This document shows, one piece after another, positions 34,210 to 44,234 of a stretch of DNA of 64,000 nt. The notes beneath the pieces were generated by a model. The model did not search any database and was not told where the DNA came from. It saw only the letters and a list, made by a program, of their open reading frames with translations. This DNA is from CAVSSX01 sp963730735. GTDB taxonomy: Bacteria; Actinomycetota; Acidimicrobiia; Acidimicrobiales; RAAP-2. Within the stretch, counting starts at the first letter, position 1, and each line of letters opens with the position of its first letter. A program made the translations under genes and the position numbers. Location: contig CAVSSX010000007.1 of the NCBI GenBank assembly GCA_963730735.1, positions 1,488,001-1,552,000 on the forward strand, in the 5' to 3' direction.

Positions 34210-36495
34210 TCAGAACCCGGCCATGGCGACGACCGGTCGATTGAGGTGCTGGCCGCCCATCGAACCGTAGAAGGGGGCGGCGCCGAAGGCGAAGATGCCG
34301 CCGTCGGCGGCCACGAAGCGGTAGCCGGCCCCGTTGAGCAGGGACTGCATGCCGACGATGGGCTGGTTGAGGGTCGTCGCTCCGGTGGAGCCGTAGAACG
34401 GGGCGCCGAAGGCGAAGATGCCGCCGTCGCTGGCCACCAGCCAGTAGCCGGCCGTGGCCACGTCGAGGGCCATGCCGACGATCGGCTTGTTGAGCGGCTT
34501 GCCCCCCATCGAGCCGAAGTACTGGGCGTCGCCGAAGGTGAAGACCCCGCCGTCGCTGGCCACCAGCCGGTAGCCGAGGCCGTCGGCCGTGGGGGAGATG
34601 CCCACGACCGGGGCCCGCAGGGCCAACGAGCCGGTGGAGCCGAGGAACCGGGCGTCACCGAAGGCGAAGATCCCGCCGTCGCTGGCCACCAGCCAGTAGC
34701 CCTTCCCGTCCGGCGTGGCGGCGATGCCGACGATCGGCTTGTTGAGCGGCTGGCCGCCCATGGACCCGTAGAACTGGGCGCTGCCGAAGGCGAACACCCC
34801 GCCGTCGCTGGCCACCAGCCAGTAGCCGCCGGTGTTGGACGCCATGGCCATCCCGACGATCGGTTGGTTGAGGGTCATCGCCCCGGTCGAACCGCAGAAC
34901 GGCTGGCCACCGAAGGAGAAGATGCCGCCGTCGGTGGCGACCAGGTTGTAGCCGCTGCGGGCGGCCGCCGGGATGGTGCAGTTGGCCACGCTGCCCTGGG
35001 CCGGCGTGCCGCCGGCGTTGCCGGTCAGCTGGGGGTCGTGGTGGAACATCGGCCACGCCCCGGCCTCGTCGGCCAGCGACCCGTTGGTCCCGCTCACCGT
35101 GTACTGCAGTACTTCGCCCTGATTGGCGCAGTTGTAGCCGGCCACGGTGATACCGATCTGGCCCCCGTCGTCGGTGACCAGCGGGGAGTTCTGGAAGCCG
35201 AGCGGGCAGGTGGGGTTGTTGGCCGGGGCGTTGCCCAGCTGGGCGATGGTGGCCCCGGTGACCCCGTCGAGGACCAGGACCCCGGCGGCCGCCCCGCCGG
35301 CCGGCGGGGTGGTCGGCACCAGCAGGTCCTGGTGGCCGCCGCCCAGGTCGGCGGTGGTGATGGAGCCGATGACCCGGCCGGGCACCGACTGGTGCCACAG
35401 CGGCTGACCGGTCTGGGCGTTGAGCACCCACACCGACCCTCCGGTCCCGGTGTCGGTGCCTTCGACCACCTGGAGCTGGCCGTTGCCGAGCACGTCGGCC
35501 AGGGCCGGGCTGCCGTCGGTCGAGCCGTCGAGCGTCGTCGACCAGGCCACGCCGCAGGTGGTGGTGAAGGCCTTGACCGTGTCGGTGTCCGAGGCCCCGG
35601 CGAAGAAGCTTCCGGTCCCGACGACGATCCCGGTGGCCCCGCCGGCCAGGAACCCGCCGACGGCGGGGGAGGAGTCGACGGTCTGGTTGGTGTCGGCGTG
35701 GCAGATGAGCCCGCCGCTGTCGTTCAGGATCCGGAGGTGGCCGCCCTGGGTGTACTGCTGGCCGAGGGCCATGCCGGCGGTCTGGGCGCCGCCCTCGATG
35801 ATCTCGTTCTGCCCGGTGCCGTAGAGGTCGGCCAGGGCGGCCGTCGAGAACACGCTGTCGGAGGTGAAGAACGGCCACCCGGTGAGGGTGGCGCCGCTCG
35901 AGGCGTTGAGGGCGTACTCCTCCTGGTCGAGCGAGCCGGCCACCACCGCCCCTACGCCCTGGAGCCCGCCGAAGGTCAAGGAGGCCTGGACGCCCTGGGC
36001 CGGATCGTCGTCGCTGGCCGGGTCGGTCACCGAGGCGCCCCACTCCTGGGTGCCGCTCGGCCCGAAGGCCTGGTAGCCGCCGACGTCGGAATTGGTCACG
36101 GCGTTGCCCGAGCCCACGTAGACCGAGTCGAGGCCACCGGAGGTGGCCGCCACCGACGGCGTCGAGTCCACCGGGCCGCCGGCCGTCACCGGCCACCCCG
36201 ACGGCTCGCTCCCGTTGTTCAGGTGCAGGGCGTAGACCCGTCCCGCCCGGTCGCCAACCACGACCGACGGCCCCCCGGCGTCGAGGGTGGCCACGTTGGG
36301 CGACGACTGGGCGATCGGACTCCCGGTGTCGTTGAGCGGGACGTCCCACACCTGGGTGAAGATCGGGGCGGCCCCGGCCGGCGGGGCCACGGCGAGCGCC
36401 AGGCCGCCCGTGGCCGCACCCAGGCCGGCCAGGCCGGCCATCGCCAGCCGCCGGAGATGACGTCGACCGTCCCGAGGGGTCGCGGCCGCCGTCAT
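34210..36495 (-). CDS. Large secreted beta-propeller protein with six C-terminal repeats
   Basis: 761 residues. A Tat/Sec-like leader ('DGRRHLRRLAMAGLAGLGAA', then 'PPAGAAPIF') and a long N-terminal region of FG-GAP/PQQ-like blades ('SPNVATLDAGGPSVVVGDRA', 'GSPALADVLGNGQLQVVEGT', 'GSITTADLGGGHQDLLVPTT', 'MFHHDPQLTG'). The C-terminal 260 residues are six copies of the ~43-residue 'GYWLVASDGG.FAFGDA.F.GS' unit. It is a paralogue of the gene at 36514-38823. It probably sits on the cell surface; a lectin-like or scaffolding role is plausible given the glycan locus, but no catalytic residues are seen. Confidence 0.85.
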   Translation of the reverse strand: MTAAATPRDGRRHLRRLAMAGLAGLGAATGGLALAVAPPAGAAPIFTQVWDVPLNDTGSPIAQSSPNVATLDAGGPSVVVGDRAGRVYALHLNNGSEPSGWPVTAGGPVDSTPSVAATSGGLDSVYVGSGNAVTNSDVGGYQAFGPSGTQEWGASVTDPASDDDPAQGVQASLTFGGLQGVGAVVAGSLDQEEYALNASSGATLTGWPFFTSDSVFSTAALADLYGTGQNEIIEGGAQTAGMALGQQYTQGGHLRILNDSGGLICHADTNQTVDSSPAVGGFLAGGATGIVVGTGSFFAGASDTDTVKAFTTTCGVAWSTTLDGSTDGSPALADVLGNGQLQVVEGTDTGTGGSVWVLNAQTGQPLWHQSVPGRVIGSITTADLGGGHQDLLVPTTPPAGGAAAGVLVLDGVTGATIAQLGNAPANNPTCPLGFQNSPLVTDDGGQIGITVAGYNCANQGEVLQYTVSGTNGSLADEAGAWPMFHHDPQLTGNAGGTPAQGSVANCTIPAAARSGYNLVATDGGIFSFGGQPFCGSTGAMTLNQPIVGMAMASNTGGYWLVASDGGVFAFGSAQFYGSMGGQPLNKPIVGIAATPDGKGYWLVASDGGIFAFGDARFLGSTGSLALRAPVVGISPTADGLGYRLVASDGGVFTFGDAQYFGSMGGKPLNKPIVGMALDVATAGYWLVASDGGIFAFGAPFYGSTGATTLNQPIVGMQSLLNGAGYRFVAADGGIFAFGAAPFYGSMGGQHLNRPVVAMAGF

Positions 36496-36513
36496 CCCCG
36501 TGTCGAGTACGAC

Positions 36514-38823
36514 CTACGGCGCACCGGCGATCGAGACGATGTTGGCCACGCGGACGCCCAGGCCGGGCAGGGACCCGGCGAACGGCACGTCCCCGAAGGC
36601 GAAGACCCCGCCGTCGGAGCCGACCATCAGGTAGCCCTTGTTGGAGGGGGAGGGCGTGATGCCGACGACATTACCCACGTGGACGTTGTCACCGGGTAGC
36701 GACCCCACGAACCCGGCGTCACCGAAGGCGAAGACCCCGCCGTCGGCCCCGACCATCCAGTAGCCCTTGCCGTCGGAGGTGCGCACGATGCCCACGATGT
36801 CGTTGACGTGGACGCCGATGCCGGGCAGGGAGCCCACGAACCCGGCGTCACCGAAGGCGAAGACCCCGCCGTCGGAGCCGACCATCCAGTACCCTCGGCC
36901 GCTGGCCGTCGGCACGATGCCCACGATGTTGTTGACGTGGACGTTGATGCCGGGGAGGGACCCGATGAAGCCGGCGTCGCCGAAGGCGAAGGCGCCCGCC
37001 GTCGCGCCCGATCATGTAGTAGCCGTGGCCGCTCGAGGTGGGCACGATGCCGGCGACGTCGCTGACCGACACGCCGAGACCGGGGAGCGAATTGTAGGAG
37101 CCGGCGTCACCGAAGGCGAAGACCCCGCCGTCCCGGGCCACCATCCAGTAGCCACCGGCGTTCTGGGTGGTGGCGATGCCCACGACCGGCTGGTTGAGGG
37201 TGATGGCGCCGGTCGAGCCGCAGAACGGGAGGTTGCCGAAGTTGAAGACCCCGCCATCGGTGCCGACCATGTAGTACCCCGTCGGCGTGGCCGTCGGGGC
37301 GTTGCAGGGGACCTGCAGGTTGACGCTGGTGCCGGCGTCGCCGGTCAGCTGGGGGTCGTGGTGGAACATCGGCCACGCCCCGGACTCGTTGGCCAGCGAC
37401 CCGTTGGACCGCGGGACCTCCCAGTGCTCCACCACTCCGGCGTTGTTGACGGTGTAGCCGGCGATGGTGATGCCGATGGTCCCGTTGGCGTCGTCGGTGA
37501 CGAGCGGGGTGTTCTGGAAGCCCGTGTACTGGCCGAGGGTGGCCAGCAGCTGCGCCGGACTTGCCGTCGAAGATCTGGACGCCGTTGGTCGTGGGCACGA
37601 TCAGGTCCTGATAGCCGCCGCCGAGGTCGGCGGTGGCGACCGAGCCGTAGACCGCCCCGGCGGTGGCAGCGTGCCAGATCGGGGCGCCGTTGGCGCTGTT
37701 GAGGACCCAGACCGAGCCGCCGCCGCTCCCGTTGTTGGTGCCTTCGACCACCTGGAGCTGCCCGTTGCCCAGGGCGTCGGCCAGGGCCGGGCTGGCGCTC
37801 GTCGCCCCGTCGAGGGTCGTCGACCACTGCAGGTTGCAGCCGGCGTCGACGGCCAGCAGCTTGTTGGTCGTCGAGGCGCCGCCGTAGGTCGTGCCGGTGC
37901 CGAAGACGATGCCCGACCCGCAGGCCGGACAGGATGTTGCCCACGGCCGGGGACGACTGGACGGTCTGGTCGGTGTTGTACTGGCAGCTGTAGCCGCCAC
38001 TCGGGGTCGGCTGCCCGGCGTTGCCGGTCGGCGAGATGATGCGCAGGTGGCCACCGTTGCTGTACGTGGTCCCGTAGGCGATCCCGGCCGAGGAGTCACC
38101 GCCCTCGACGATCTCGGTCTGGCCGTTGCGGAAGACGTCGGCCAGGGCCGGGGTGGTGAAGTTGCTGTCCGCCTGGAACCACGGGAAGCCGGCCAGGATG
38201 GCCCCGTTGGCGGCGTTGAGGGCGTCCTCGTTCTCGCCCAGCGAGCCGGCGACCACGTCGGTGCCGCCCTGGAGGTTGCCCACGGCCAGCGAGGCCTGGA
38301 CGCCGTTGTGGGGGTAGGGGTCGGTGGAGGGGTTGGTCTCCTGGGTGAACCACAGGTCGTTGCCGCCCGGGCCGATGGCCTGGTAGCCGCCGGCGTACGG
38401 GCTGGCGGCGTTGCCGGTGCCCACGAACACGTTGTTCAGGCCGAAGCCGGCCCCGTCGACCGAGGGGGTCGAGTCGACCGGGGCGCCGGTGGCGAAGGGC
38501 CAGCCGGCCGGCGAGCTCCCGTTGCTCAGGTGGAAGGCGTAGACCTTGCCGGCCCGGTCGCCCACGACGACCGACGGGCCGCCGCCGTCGAGCGTGGCCA
38601 CGTTGGGCGAGGACAGGGCGATGGGCGATCCGGCGTCGGGGAGGTTCTGGGTCCACTGCAGGACCGGGGCGGTGATGCTCGGGGTGTCCGCTCCGGCCGG
38701 GGCCCCGGCGCCGGCCACCAACGAGAGCCCACCCAACGACGTCGCACCGGCCAGGGCCAGGAGCAACCGGCGGCCGGACCTCGGCGTCGGCAGGATGGTG
38801 CGGACTCGGTTGGGGTGCGGCAT
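36514..38823 (-). CDS. Second secreted beta-propeller protein, paralogue (frameshifted)
   Basis: Reads in four successive frames with breaks near 37915, 37558 and 37000. N-terminus 'MPHPNRVRTILPTPRSGRRL' with a signal helix ending 'AGAGAPAGAD', then blades matching the neighbour ('SPNVATLDGGGPSVVVGDRA', 'SPALADALGNGQLQVVEGTN', 'ESGAWPMFHHDPQLTG'). The last ~260 residues are six 'GYWMVG.DGGVFAFGDAGFVGSLPG' units. Full length is about 770 residues, nearly the same as its neighbour, 18 bases apart: a tandem duplication. The intact homology across the breaks argues for assembly errors. Confidence 0.8.
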
Positions 38824-38952
38824 GGGGCGCCTCCGGCGGTGGGATCGGGGTTCGTCGTTCAGGGGATGTTCGGGCCCGAACGGCGGACGTTACGGGCGCA
38901 GCGGGGGGTGCGCCTCACTGACAAGTGTTACACGACCGTGCGATGATCGGTT

Positions 38953-39925
38953 GTGCCCCCGTCCGATCCGGCCGCAGAAGTACCCCCTGAGCTGGGAGAA
39001 GTGTCGCAGGAACTGGCGGCCAGTTTTCGTCGATTGCGGCCCCAGAACTCGGTTCGATGGAACTTCCTCGACGCCCTGCAACGGCTCGGGCGGCTGACCC
39101 GCCGTCAGGACCCCGACGGCGAATCGCTCGCTGGTCGACCCCCCGTTGCCCCCCGCCGGCGCCGCCGAGAGCGCCCGGGCGGCGGTCCAGCGGGCGGCCG
39201 ACCGCTGGCGGCCACGCCGCCCCGGCCCGGGGGGTGAGGGGGTGACCCCGCCGGACCGGGTGGACGAGGGCTTCGATGCCACTTTCGAGGCGTTCCGGTA
39301 CCTCCAGGTCCGGGTGGATGCCCTGGAGGAGGCGGCCGCCCGCCGGGCCGATCCGGTGCTCGAGACCCTGTGGCTCGAGGAGCCACCGGAGCTCGGCGGC
39401 TGGTCGACGGCCATCGCTGCCTGGGTGTCGCCGCTCGACGGCGAGCTCTGGCACGGCGAGTGCGGTCGGGGCTCCCTGGCCCTCGGGCTGGCGGCGGCCG
39501 GGTTCACGGTGCACGGCGTGGAGCCCGCCGGTGGCCGAGCGCTCGACGCCGGTGCCCGGGGGGTCCGGGTCGAGGTGGCGCACGTGGCGGCGCGCCTGGC
39601 CGAGGCGCCGTCGGCCTCGGTCGACGCGTTGGTCCTCAGCGGGGTCGTGGACCGCACGCCGGTCGACGGGTTGGTGGCGCTGCTCGATCTGGTGACCGAC
39701 CGCCTGGTCCCCGGCGGCCCCCTGGTGGTCGTCGGGACCGACCCGGCGACGGCCGCCGCCGAGCGCTCGGTGGTGGCCCAGGACCTGCTGGCCGCCCGGC
39801 CGCTGCACGCCGACACGTGGGCCTACCTCTTGGGGCGGTCCGGCTACACCGACGTCGGCCCCCTCGAGGCGGGCCCCGACGGGGCGCCGGGCACCTACGC
39901 CGTCGCCGGGCGCCGGGCCCGATGA
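38953..39925 (+). CDS. Methyltransferase-like protein, copy 2 (frameshifted)
   Basis: From GTG 38953 ('PPSDPAAEVPPELGEVSQEL'). The frame breaks near 39130; the joined text runs 'GESL' to 'LVDPPLPPAGAAESARAAVQ' and on to the stop at 39925. The C-terminal part parallels copy 1: 'LWHGECGRGSLALGLAAAGF', 'VHGVEPAGGR', 'VDALVLSGVVDRTPVDGLVA', 'GGPLVVVGTDPATAA'. The SAM-binding glycines are better kept here (E-C-G-R-G-S). The stop overlaps the next glycosyltransferase start as ATGA. Confidence 0.7.
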
Positions 39926-40974
39926 ACGCCGTCCACCAGTTCGTGCCCATGCTGCACGCCGGCGACGCCGTGGGCGCCCACACGCTCGGGCTCCGCGACT
40001 GCCTGGTCGGCCGGGGCATCGACTCGAAGATCTTCGTGGAGCTGGTCGACCCCGAGACCGAGGGAGTGACCGTGCCGGCGACCAGCTACCCGGCCCAGGC
40101 CCAGCCGGGGGACGTGCTCGTCTACCAGTTCGCCACCGCCTCGGCGCTGGCGCCGTGGCTGGCCGCTCGGACCGAGGCCCTGGTCGTGAACTACCACAAC
40201 CTGACACCGCCGGAGCTGTTCGCCCCGTGGGACAATCCGCTGGCCCGCCATCAGGTCCGGGCCCAGGGTGAGCTGGCCCAGCTGGCCCGCCGAGCGGTGC
40301 TCGGCGTCGGGGTGTCCGAGTTCAACTGCCGTGATCTGCGGGCGGCCGGCTTCGTCCGCACGGCGGTGGTCCCGCCGGTCGTGGCCCTGGCGGCACCGCC
40401 GGTCCAGCCCGGCGGTGGGACTGCCGGCCCGGCGCGATGGCTGGCCGTCGGGCGGCTGGCGCCCAACAAGGCGGTGGAGGACGTGCTGGCCGCGCTCTGC
40501 GTCTACCGGCAGCGGCACGATCCCGGCGCCACCCTGCTGGTCGTGGGCAAGCCGGCGCTGGCCGTCTACGCCGATGCCCTGCGACGGTACTCGGCCGAGC
40601 TCGGGCTCAGCGGTGCGGTGCGCTTCGCCGGGAAGATCGGCGACGGCGAACTGGCCGAGGCGTACGCCACCGCCGACGTGCTGGTGGTGGCGTCCGAGCA
40701 CGAGGGGTACTGCCTGCCGGTGGTCGAGGCCATGGCGGCCCGGTTGCCGGTGGTGGCCTACCGCCAGGGTGCCCTGCCCGAGGTGTTGGGGGAGGCCGGG
40801 GTCCTGGTCGACCGCAAGGACCCGCTGGAGCTGGCCGACGCCGTCCACCGGGTGCTCACCGACCCGGGCCGTCACGAGGCGGTGGTGGCGGCCGGGGTCG
40901 CCCGCCTGCCCGAACTCGGCCTGGCCGACGCGGCCGACCGCCTGGCCGACCTGCTGATCGGCGTCAGCCGCTAG
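39922..40974 (+). CDS. Family 4-like glycosyltransferase C
   Basis: 350 residues. N-terminus 'MNAVHQFVPMLHAGDAVGAH' and 'VVNYHNLTPPELFAPW'; donor domain 'RWLAVGRLAPNKAVEDVLAA', 'VRFAGKIGDGELAEAYATAD' and 'SEHEGYCLPVVEAMAARLPV' with the E-x7-E pair. Paralogue of the genes at 31780 and 40964. Its 3' end overlaps the convergent glycosyltransferase by 11 bases. Confidence 0.92.
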   Translation: MNAVHQFVPMLHAGDAVGAHTLGLRDCLVGRGIDSKIFVELVDPETEGVTVPATSYPAQAQPGDVLVYQFATASALAPWLAARTEALVVNYHNLTPPELFAPWDNPLARHQVRAQGELAQLARRAVLGVGVSEFNCRDLRAAGFVRTAVVPPVVALAAPPVQPGGGTAGPARWLAVGRLAPNKAVEDVLAALCVYRQRHDPGATLLVVGKPALAVYADALRRYSAELGLSGAVRFAGKIGDGELAEAYATADVLVVASEHEGYCLPVVEAMAARLPVVAYRQGALPEVLGEAGVLVDRKDPLELADAVHRVLTDPGRHEAVVAAGVARLPELGLADAADRLADLLIGVSR

Positions 40975-42077
40975 CCGCCAACCCGGCCGACGGGGACGGC
41001 GACACGCCCACCGCCCGGGCGAGCAACGAGACGAACCGGTCCCGGGAGCGATCGACGGCGAACGCCGCCACCCGGGCCGATGCGGCCTGCGGCCAGCCGG
41101 GCCCGCAGCCGCTCGTCGGTCACCACCCGGGCCACGGCGGCGGCGAACCGCAGCGGCTCCTTGGTCGGGAGCACCAGGCCGGCGTGGCCCACCGTCTCGG
41201 GTACCGCCGCCACGCCGTAGGCGACCACCGGGATGCCGTGGCCCATCGCCTCGACCAACGGGACGCAGAAGCCCTCGTGGTCCGAGGCGCAGACGAAGGC
41301 GTCGGCGGCGGCGAAGTAGGCCGCCAGCTCGCCCGGCGACACCGACCCGGTGATGGTCACGGCGCCCTCGAGACCGAGTTCGGCGATGAAGGCGTCGAGG
41401 GCGGGACCGTAGTGCTCGCCCAGCGGTGAGCCCACCAGCCAGAGCCGGGCCCGCGGGTCGTAGAGGCGGCGGTAGACGCTCAGCATCTTGACCAGGTCGT
41501 GGGGCGCCTTGTGGGGGGAGACCTTGCCGACGAACAGCAGGTCGGCGCCGCCGCCACGCTTGGCCGCCGCCAGCCGGTCGCGCAACGCCGGATCGGCCGG
41601 GGCGCCGGTGGCGGTCATGTCGATCAAGAGGGGGACCACCGCCGTGTCGGTGTAGCCCGCCTGGTGCAGCTCGGTCTCGTTGAACGAGGAGTCGGCCACG
41701 GCCAGGTGGCTCTCGGGGGCGAGCCGGGCCAGTTGGGTGCGCCCCAGCCGTACCTCGAAGCCCACGTTGGGCTCCCAGTCCTCGAGCAGCCGGGCCGGGG
41801 TGATGTTGTGGTAGTTCACGAGCTTCGGCTCGCTGCGGGCGGCCAGGATGTCGAAGACCGGGCTGCCGATCGACGACTGGTAGAGCAGCCACCGGTCCTT
41901 GGTGGCCCGCCCGAGGGCGACCACCGGTCGGCCCCGGTCGGCCACGTCGGGCGTGACCGATCCGTAGTAGATGTCCGAGTCGATACCGGCGGCCCGGAGG
42001 GCGTCGGTCAGGGTCAGCGTGTGCACCCCGATGGCGTCGCGGCTGGCCAGCGACGGGATGACCTGGTCGATCCGCAC
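40964..42077 (-). CDS. Family 4-like glycosyltransferase D (frameshifted C-terminus)
   Basis: Starts 'MRIDQVIPSLASRDAIGVHT', with 'VNYHNITPARLLEDW', 'DLLFVGKVSPHKAPHDLVKM', 'VTITGSVSPGELAAYFAAAD' and 'SDHEGFCVPLVEAMGHGIPV'. In the original frame the last 45 residues become Gly/Arg-rich. A shift near 41090 restores a normal GT end 'ASARVAAFAVDRSRDRFVSL' and a TGA at 40964-40966. It is the only glycosyltransferase on this strand, in the opposite direction to its three relatives. Confidence 0.88.
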
Positions 42078-42143
42078 GGGCGTGAGTGTACCGGCCGCCC
42101 CCGACGCCTCCGTGGCTCCCCGACGGCGATCCCGCCGCCTACC

Positions 42144-44234
42144 ATGACCGGCATACGCCCCTCCTGTTCCCCTGCTCGGCGCGCCCGGCGACCCCTCGGT
42201 CGGCTGGCGGTGACGCTGGCCATCGGTGCGTCCCTGGCGCTGCCGACGCTCGCCGCCACCTCGCTCGGGGCCGCCCCGGCGGTCGCCGCCTCGAGCGGTG
42301 ACAGCACCAACGTGCGGATCGCCATGACCGAGAACAACGGCCTCGACGTCATCGTCGCCGGCTACCAGGGGGCGATGGTCAGCGCCCCCGGCGTGGCCAG
42401 CAGCCCGGCCGTGCGCTTCCAGCAGACCGGTACCGGCTCGTGGAACATCGAGACCTCGACCGGGTGCGACGGGGGGACGGCCGGCTGGAGCGCCCCGGTG
42501 GCCGTCAACCAGTCGACGCCCACCGCCAGCCCGGTGGGCACCGGCCTCCTCACGCTATGCGTGGCCAGCGGGAGCGTGACCGTCCACGGGACCCTGACCG
42601 GCCTCTACACCACCGGCAACTCGGCCCGCACGGTGAACACCCTGCCGCTCGAGCAGTACGTGGCCGACACGGCGCCCGGCGAGTCCCCGTCGAGCTGGGG
42701 GAGCCTGGGCGGGGCCGGCCCCCAGGGCCAGGACTGGGGCTTCCAGGAGCTCGAGGCCCAGGCGGTGGCGGTGCGCTCCTACGTCATGGCCAACCTCGGC
42801 GGGTACGGCGGCTACGCCGACACCTGTGACCTGACCTGCCAGACCTACCGGGGCATCGCCTACGAGAACCCGCTGTCGACGGCGGCGGCCAACGACACGG
42901 TCGGCCAGGTGATGGAGATGCCCGGTGGGGCCGTGGCCACCACCGAGTACTCGGCGTCCTCGGGCGGGGAGACCGCCGGGAGCCCCTTCACCATCGTCCC
43001 CGACGACGGGGACGCCGTCTGCGTTCCCGGGGCCTGCAATCCCAACCACAACTGGTCCGGCCAGCCGGTCTCGGTGTCGGCGGCGGCCATCCAGGCCCAG
43101 TGGCCGGCGATCGGCACGTTCGTCAGCGCCACCGTCACCGCCCGCAACAACCAGCCCAACTCGACCGACAGCCGGGTCACCCAGGTGTCGATCGCCGGGT
43201 CGGCCTCGACGGTGACGACGACCGGGGCCCAGTTCGCCGACGACCTGGGCCTCAAGTCGAGCTGGTTCACCATCACGGCGTTCTCGCCGGCCGGGGTCAC
43301 CCTGACCGGGCACGGGTGGGGCCACGGGATCGGGATGGGCCAGTGGGGGGCCCTCGGCTACGCCATCGGCCAGGACAACGGCGACGGCAACTACACCTGG
43401 CAGCAGATCGTCTCGCACTTCTACGCCCCGGCGACGATCGCCAGCCTGGGCTCGCTGGCCGACGGCGGGACCGGCGGCTACTGGCTGGACGCCGCCGACG
43501 GCGGGGTGTTCTCGTTCGGCAACGCCACGTACCTCGGGTCGATGGGCGGCCGGCCGCTCAACCGGCCGATCGTCGGCATGGCGGCCACCCCCGACCACAA
43601 CGGGTACTGGCAGGTGGCCTCGGACGGCGGCATCTTCAGCTTCGGTGACGCCGCCTTCTACGGCTCGACCGGGTCGCTGCACCTCAACCAACCGGTGGTC
43701 GGCATGGCGGCGACCCCCGACGGCCAGGGCTACTGGCTGGTGGCGTCGGACGGCGGCATCTTCGCCTACGGCGACGCCGCCTTCTACGGCTCGACCGGTT
43801 CGATGCACCTGAACCAGCCGGTGGTCGGCATGGCCCCGACCGCCGACGGCAAGGGCTACTGGCTGGTGGCGGCCGACGGTGGCATCTTCGCCTACGGCGA
43901 CGCCGCCTTCCACGGCTCGACCGGGTCGTTGCACCTCGTCCGGCCCGTGGTCGGCATGGCGGCCGCCCCCGACGGTGGCGGGTACTGGCTGGTGGCGGCC
44001 GACGGCGGCGTCTTCACCTTCGGCGACGCCGCCTTCTACGGCTCGGCCGCCGGGACGACCGCCGGCAGCGGCGCCGTGGCCCTGCTCGCCACCAAGGACG
44101 GCGGCGGGTACTACGTGGTCAACGGGGCCGGCCGGGTCTCGGCCTTCGGCGACGCCCTGCAACGGGGCGACCTGTCCACGGTGCTGTCCTCCTACGGCGG
44201 CCACGTGGTCGGTGGGGCCACCACCCCCGACTAG
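42144..44234 (+). CDS. SpoIID/LytB-domain protein fused to six propeller-like repeats
   Basis: 696 residues. Signal peptide 'LAVTLAIGASLALPTLAATS', then a SpoIID domain (about 50-420): 'NTLPLEQYVADTAPGESPSS', 'LEAQAVAVRSYVMANLGG', 'TEYSASSGGET' and the terminal 'LTGHGWGHGIGMGQWGA'. SpoIID cuts glycan strands lacking stem peptides (lytic transglycosylase) in spore formers; non-sporulating actinobacteria have related secreted proteins. Residues ~435-696 are six 'GYWLVASDGGIFAYGDAAFY' units shared with three other proteins here. The fusion suggests the repeat module places the catalytic domain at the cell wall. Confidence 0.9.
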   Translation: MTGIRPSCSPARRARRPLGRLAVTLAIGASLALPTLAATSLGAAPAVAASSGDSTNVRIAMTENNGLDVIVAGYQGAMVSAPGVASSPAVRFQQTGTGSWNIETSTGCDGGTAGWSAPVAVNQSTPTASPVGTGLLTLCVASGSVTVHGTLTGLYTTGNSARTVNTLPLEQYVADTAPGESPSSWGSLGGAGPQGQDWGFQELEAQAVAVRSYVMANLGGYGGYADTCDLTCQTYRGIAYENPLSTAAANDTVGQVMEMPGGAVATTEYSASSGGETAGSPFTIVPDDGDAVCVPGACNPNHNWSGQPVSVSAAAIQAQWPAIGTFVSATVTARNNQPNSTDSRVTQVSIAGSASTVTTTGAQFADDLGLKSSWFTITAFSPAGVTLTGHGWGHGIGMGQWGALGYAIGQDNGDGNYTWQQIVSHFYAPATIASLGSLADGGTGGYWLDAADGGVFSFGNATYLGSMGGRPLNRPIVGMAATPDHNGYWQVASDGGIFSFGDAAFYGSTGSLHLNQPVVGMAATPDGQGYWLVASDGGIFAYGDAAFYGSTGSMHLNQPVVGMAPTADGKGYWLVAADGGIFAYGDAAFHGSTGSLHLVRPVVGMAAAPDGGGYWLVAADGGVFTFGDAAFYGSAAGTTAGSGAVALLATKDGGGYYVVNGAGRVSAFGDALQRGDLSTVLSSYGGHVVGGATTPD

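Noticed and set aside
34138..36699. Long plus-strand open frames opposite the propeller genes (853 residues and similar)
   Set aside because: They are Gly/Arg/Asp-rich shadows created by the repeats and high GC on the minus strand, with no domain pattern.
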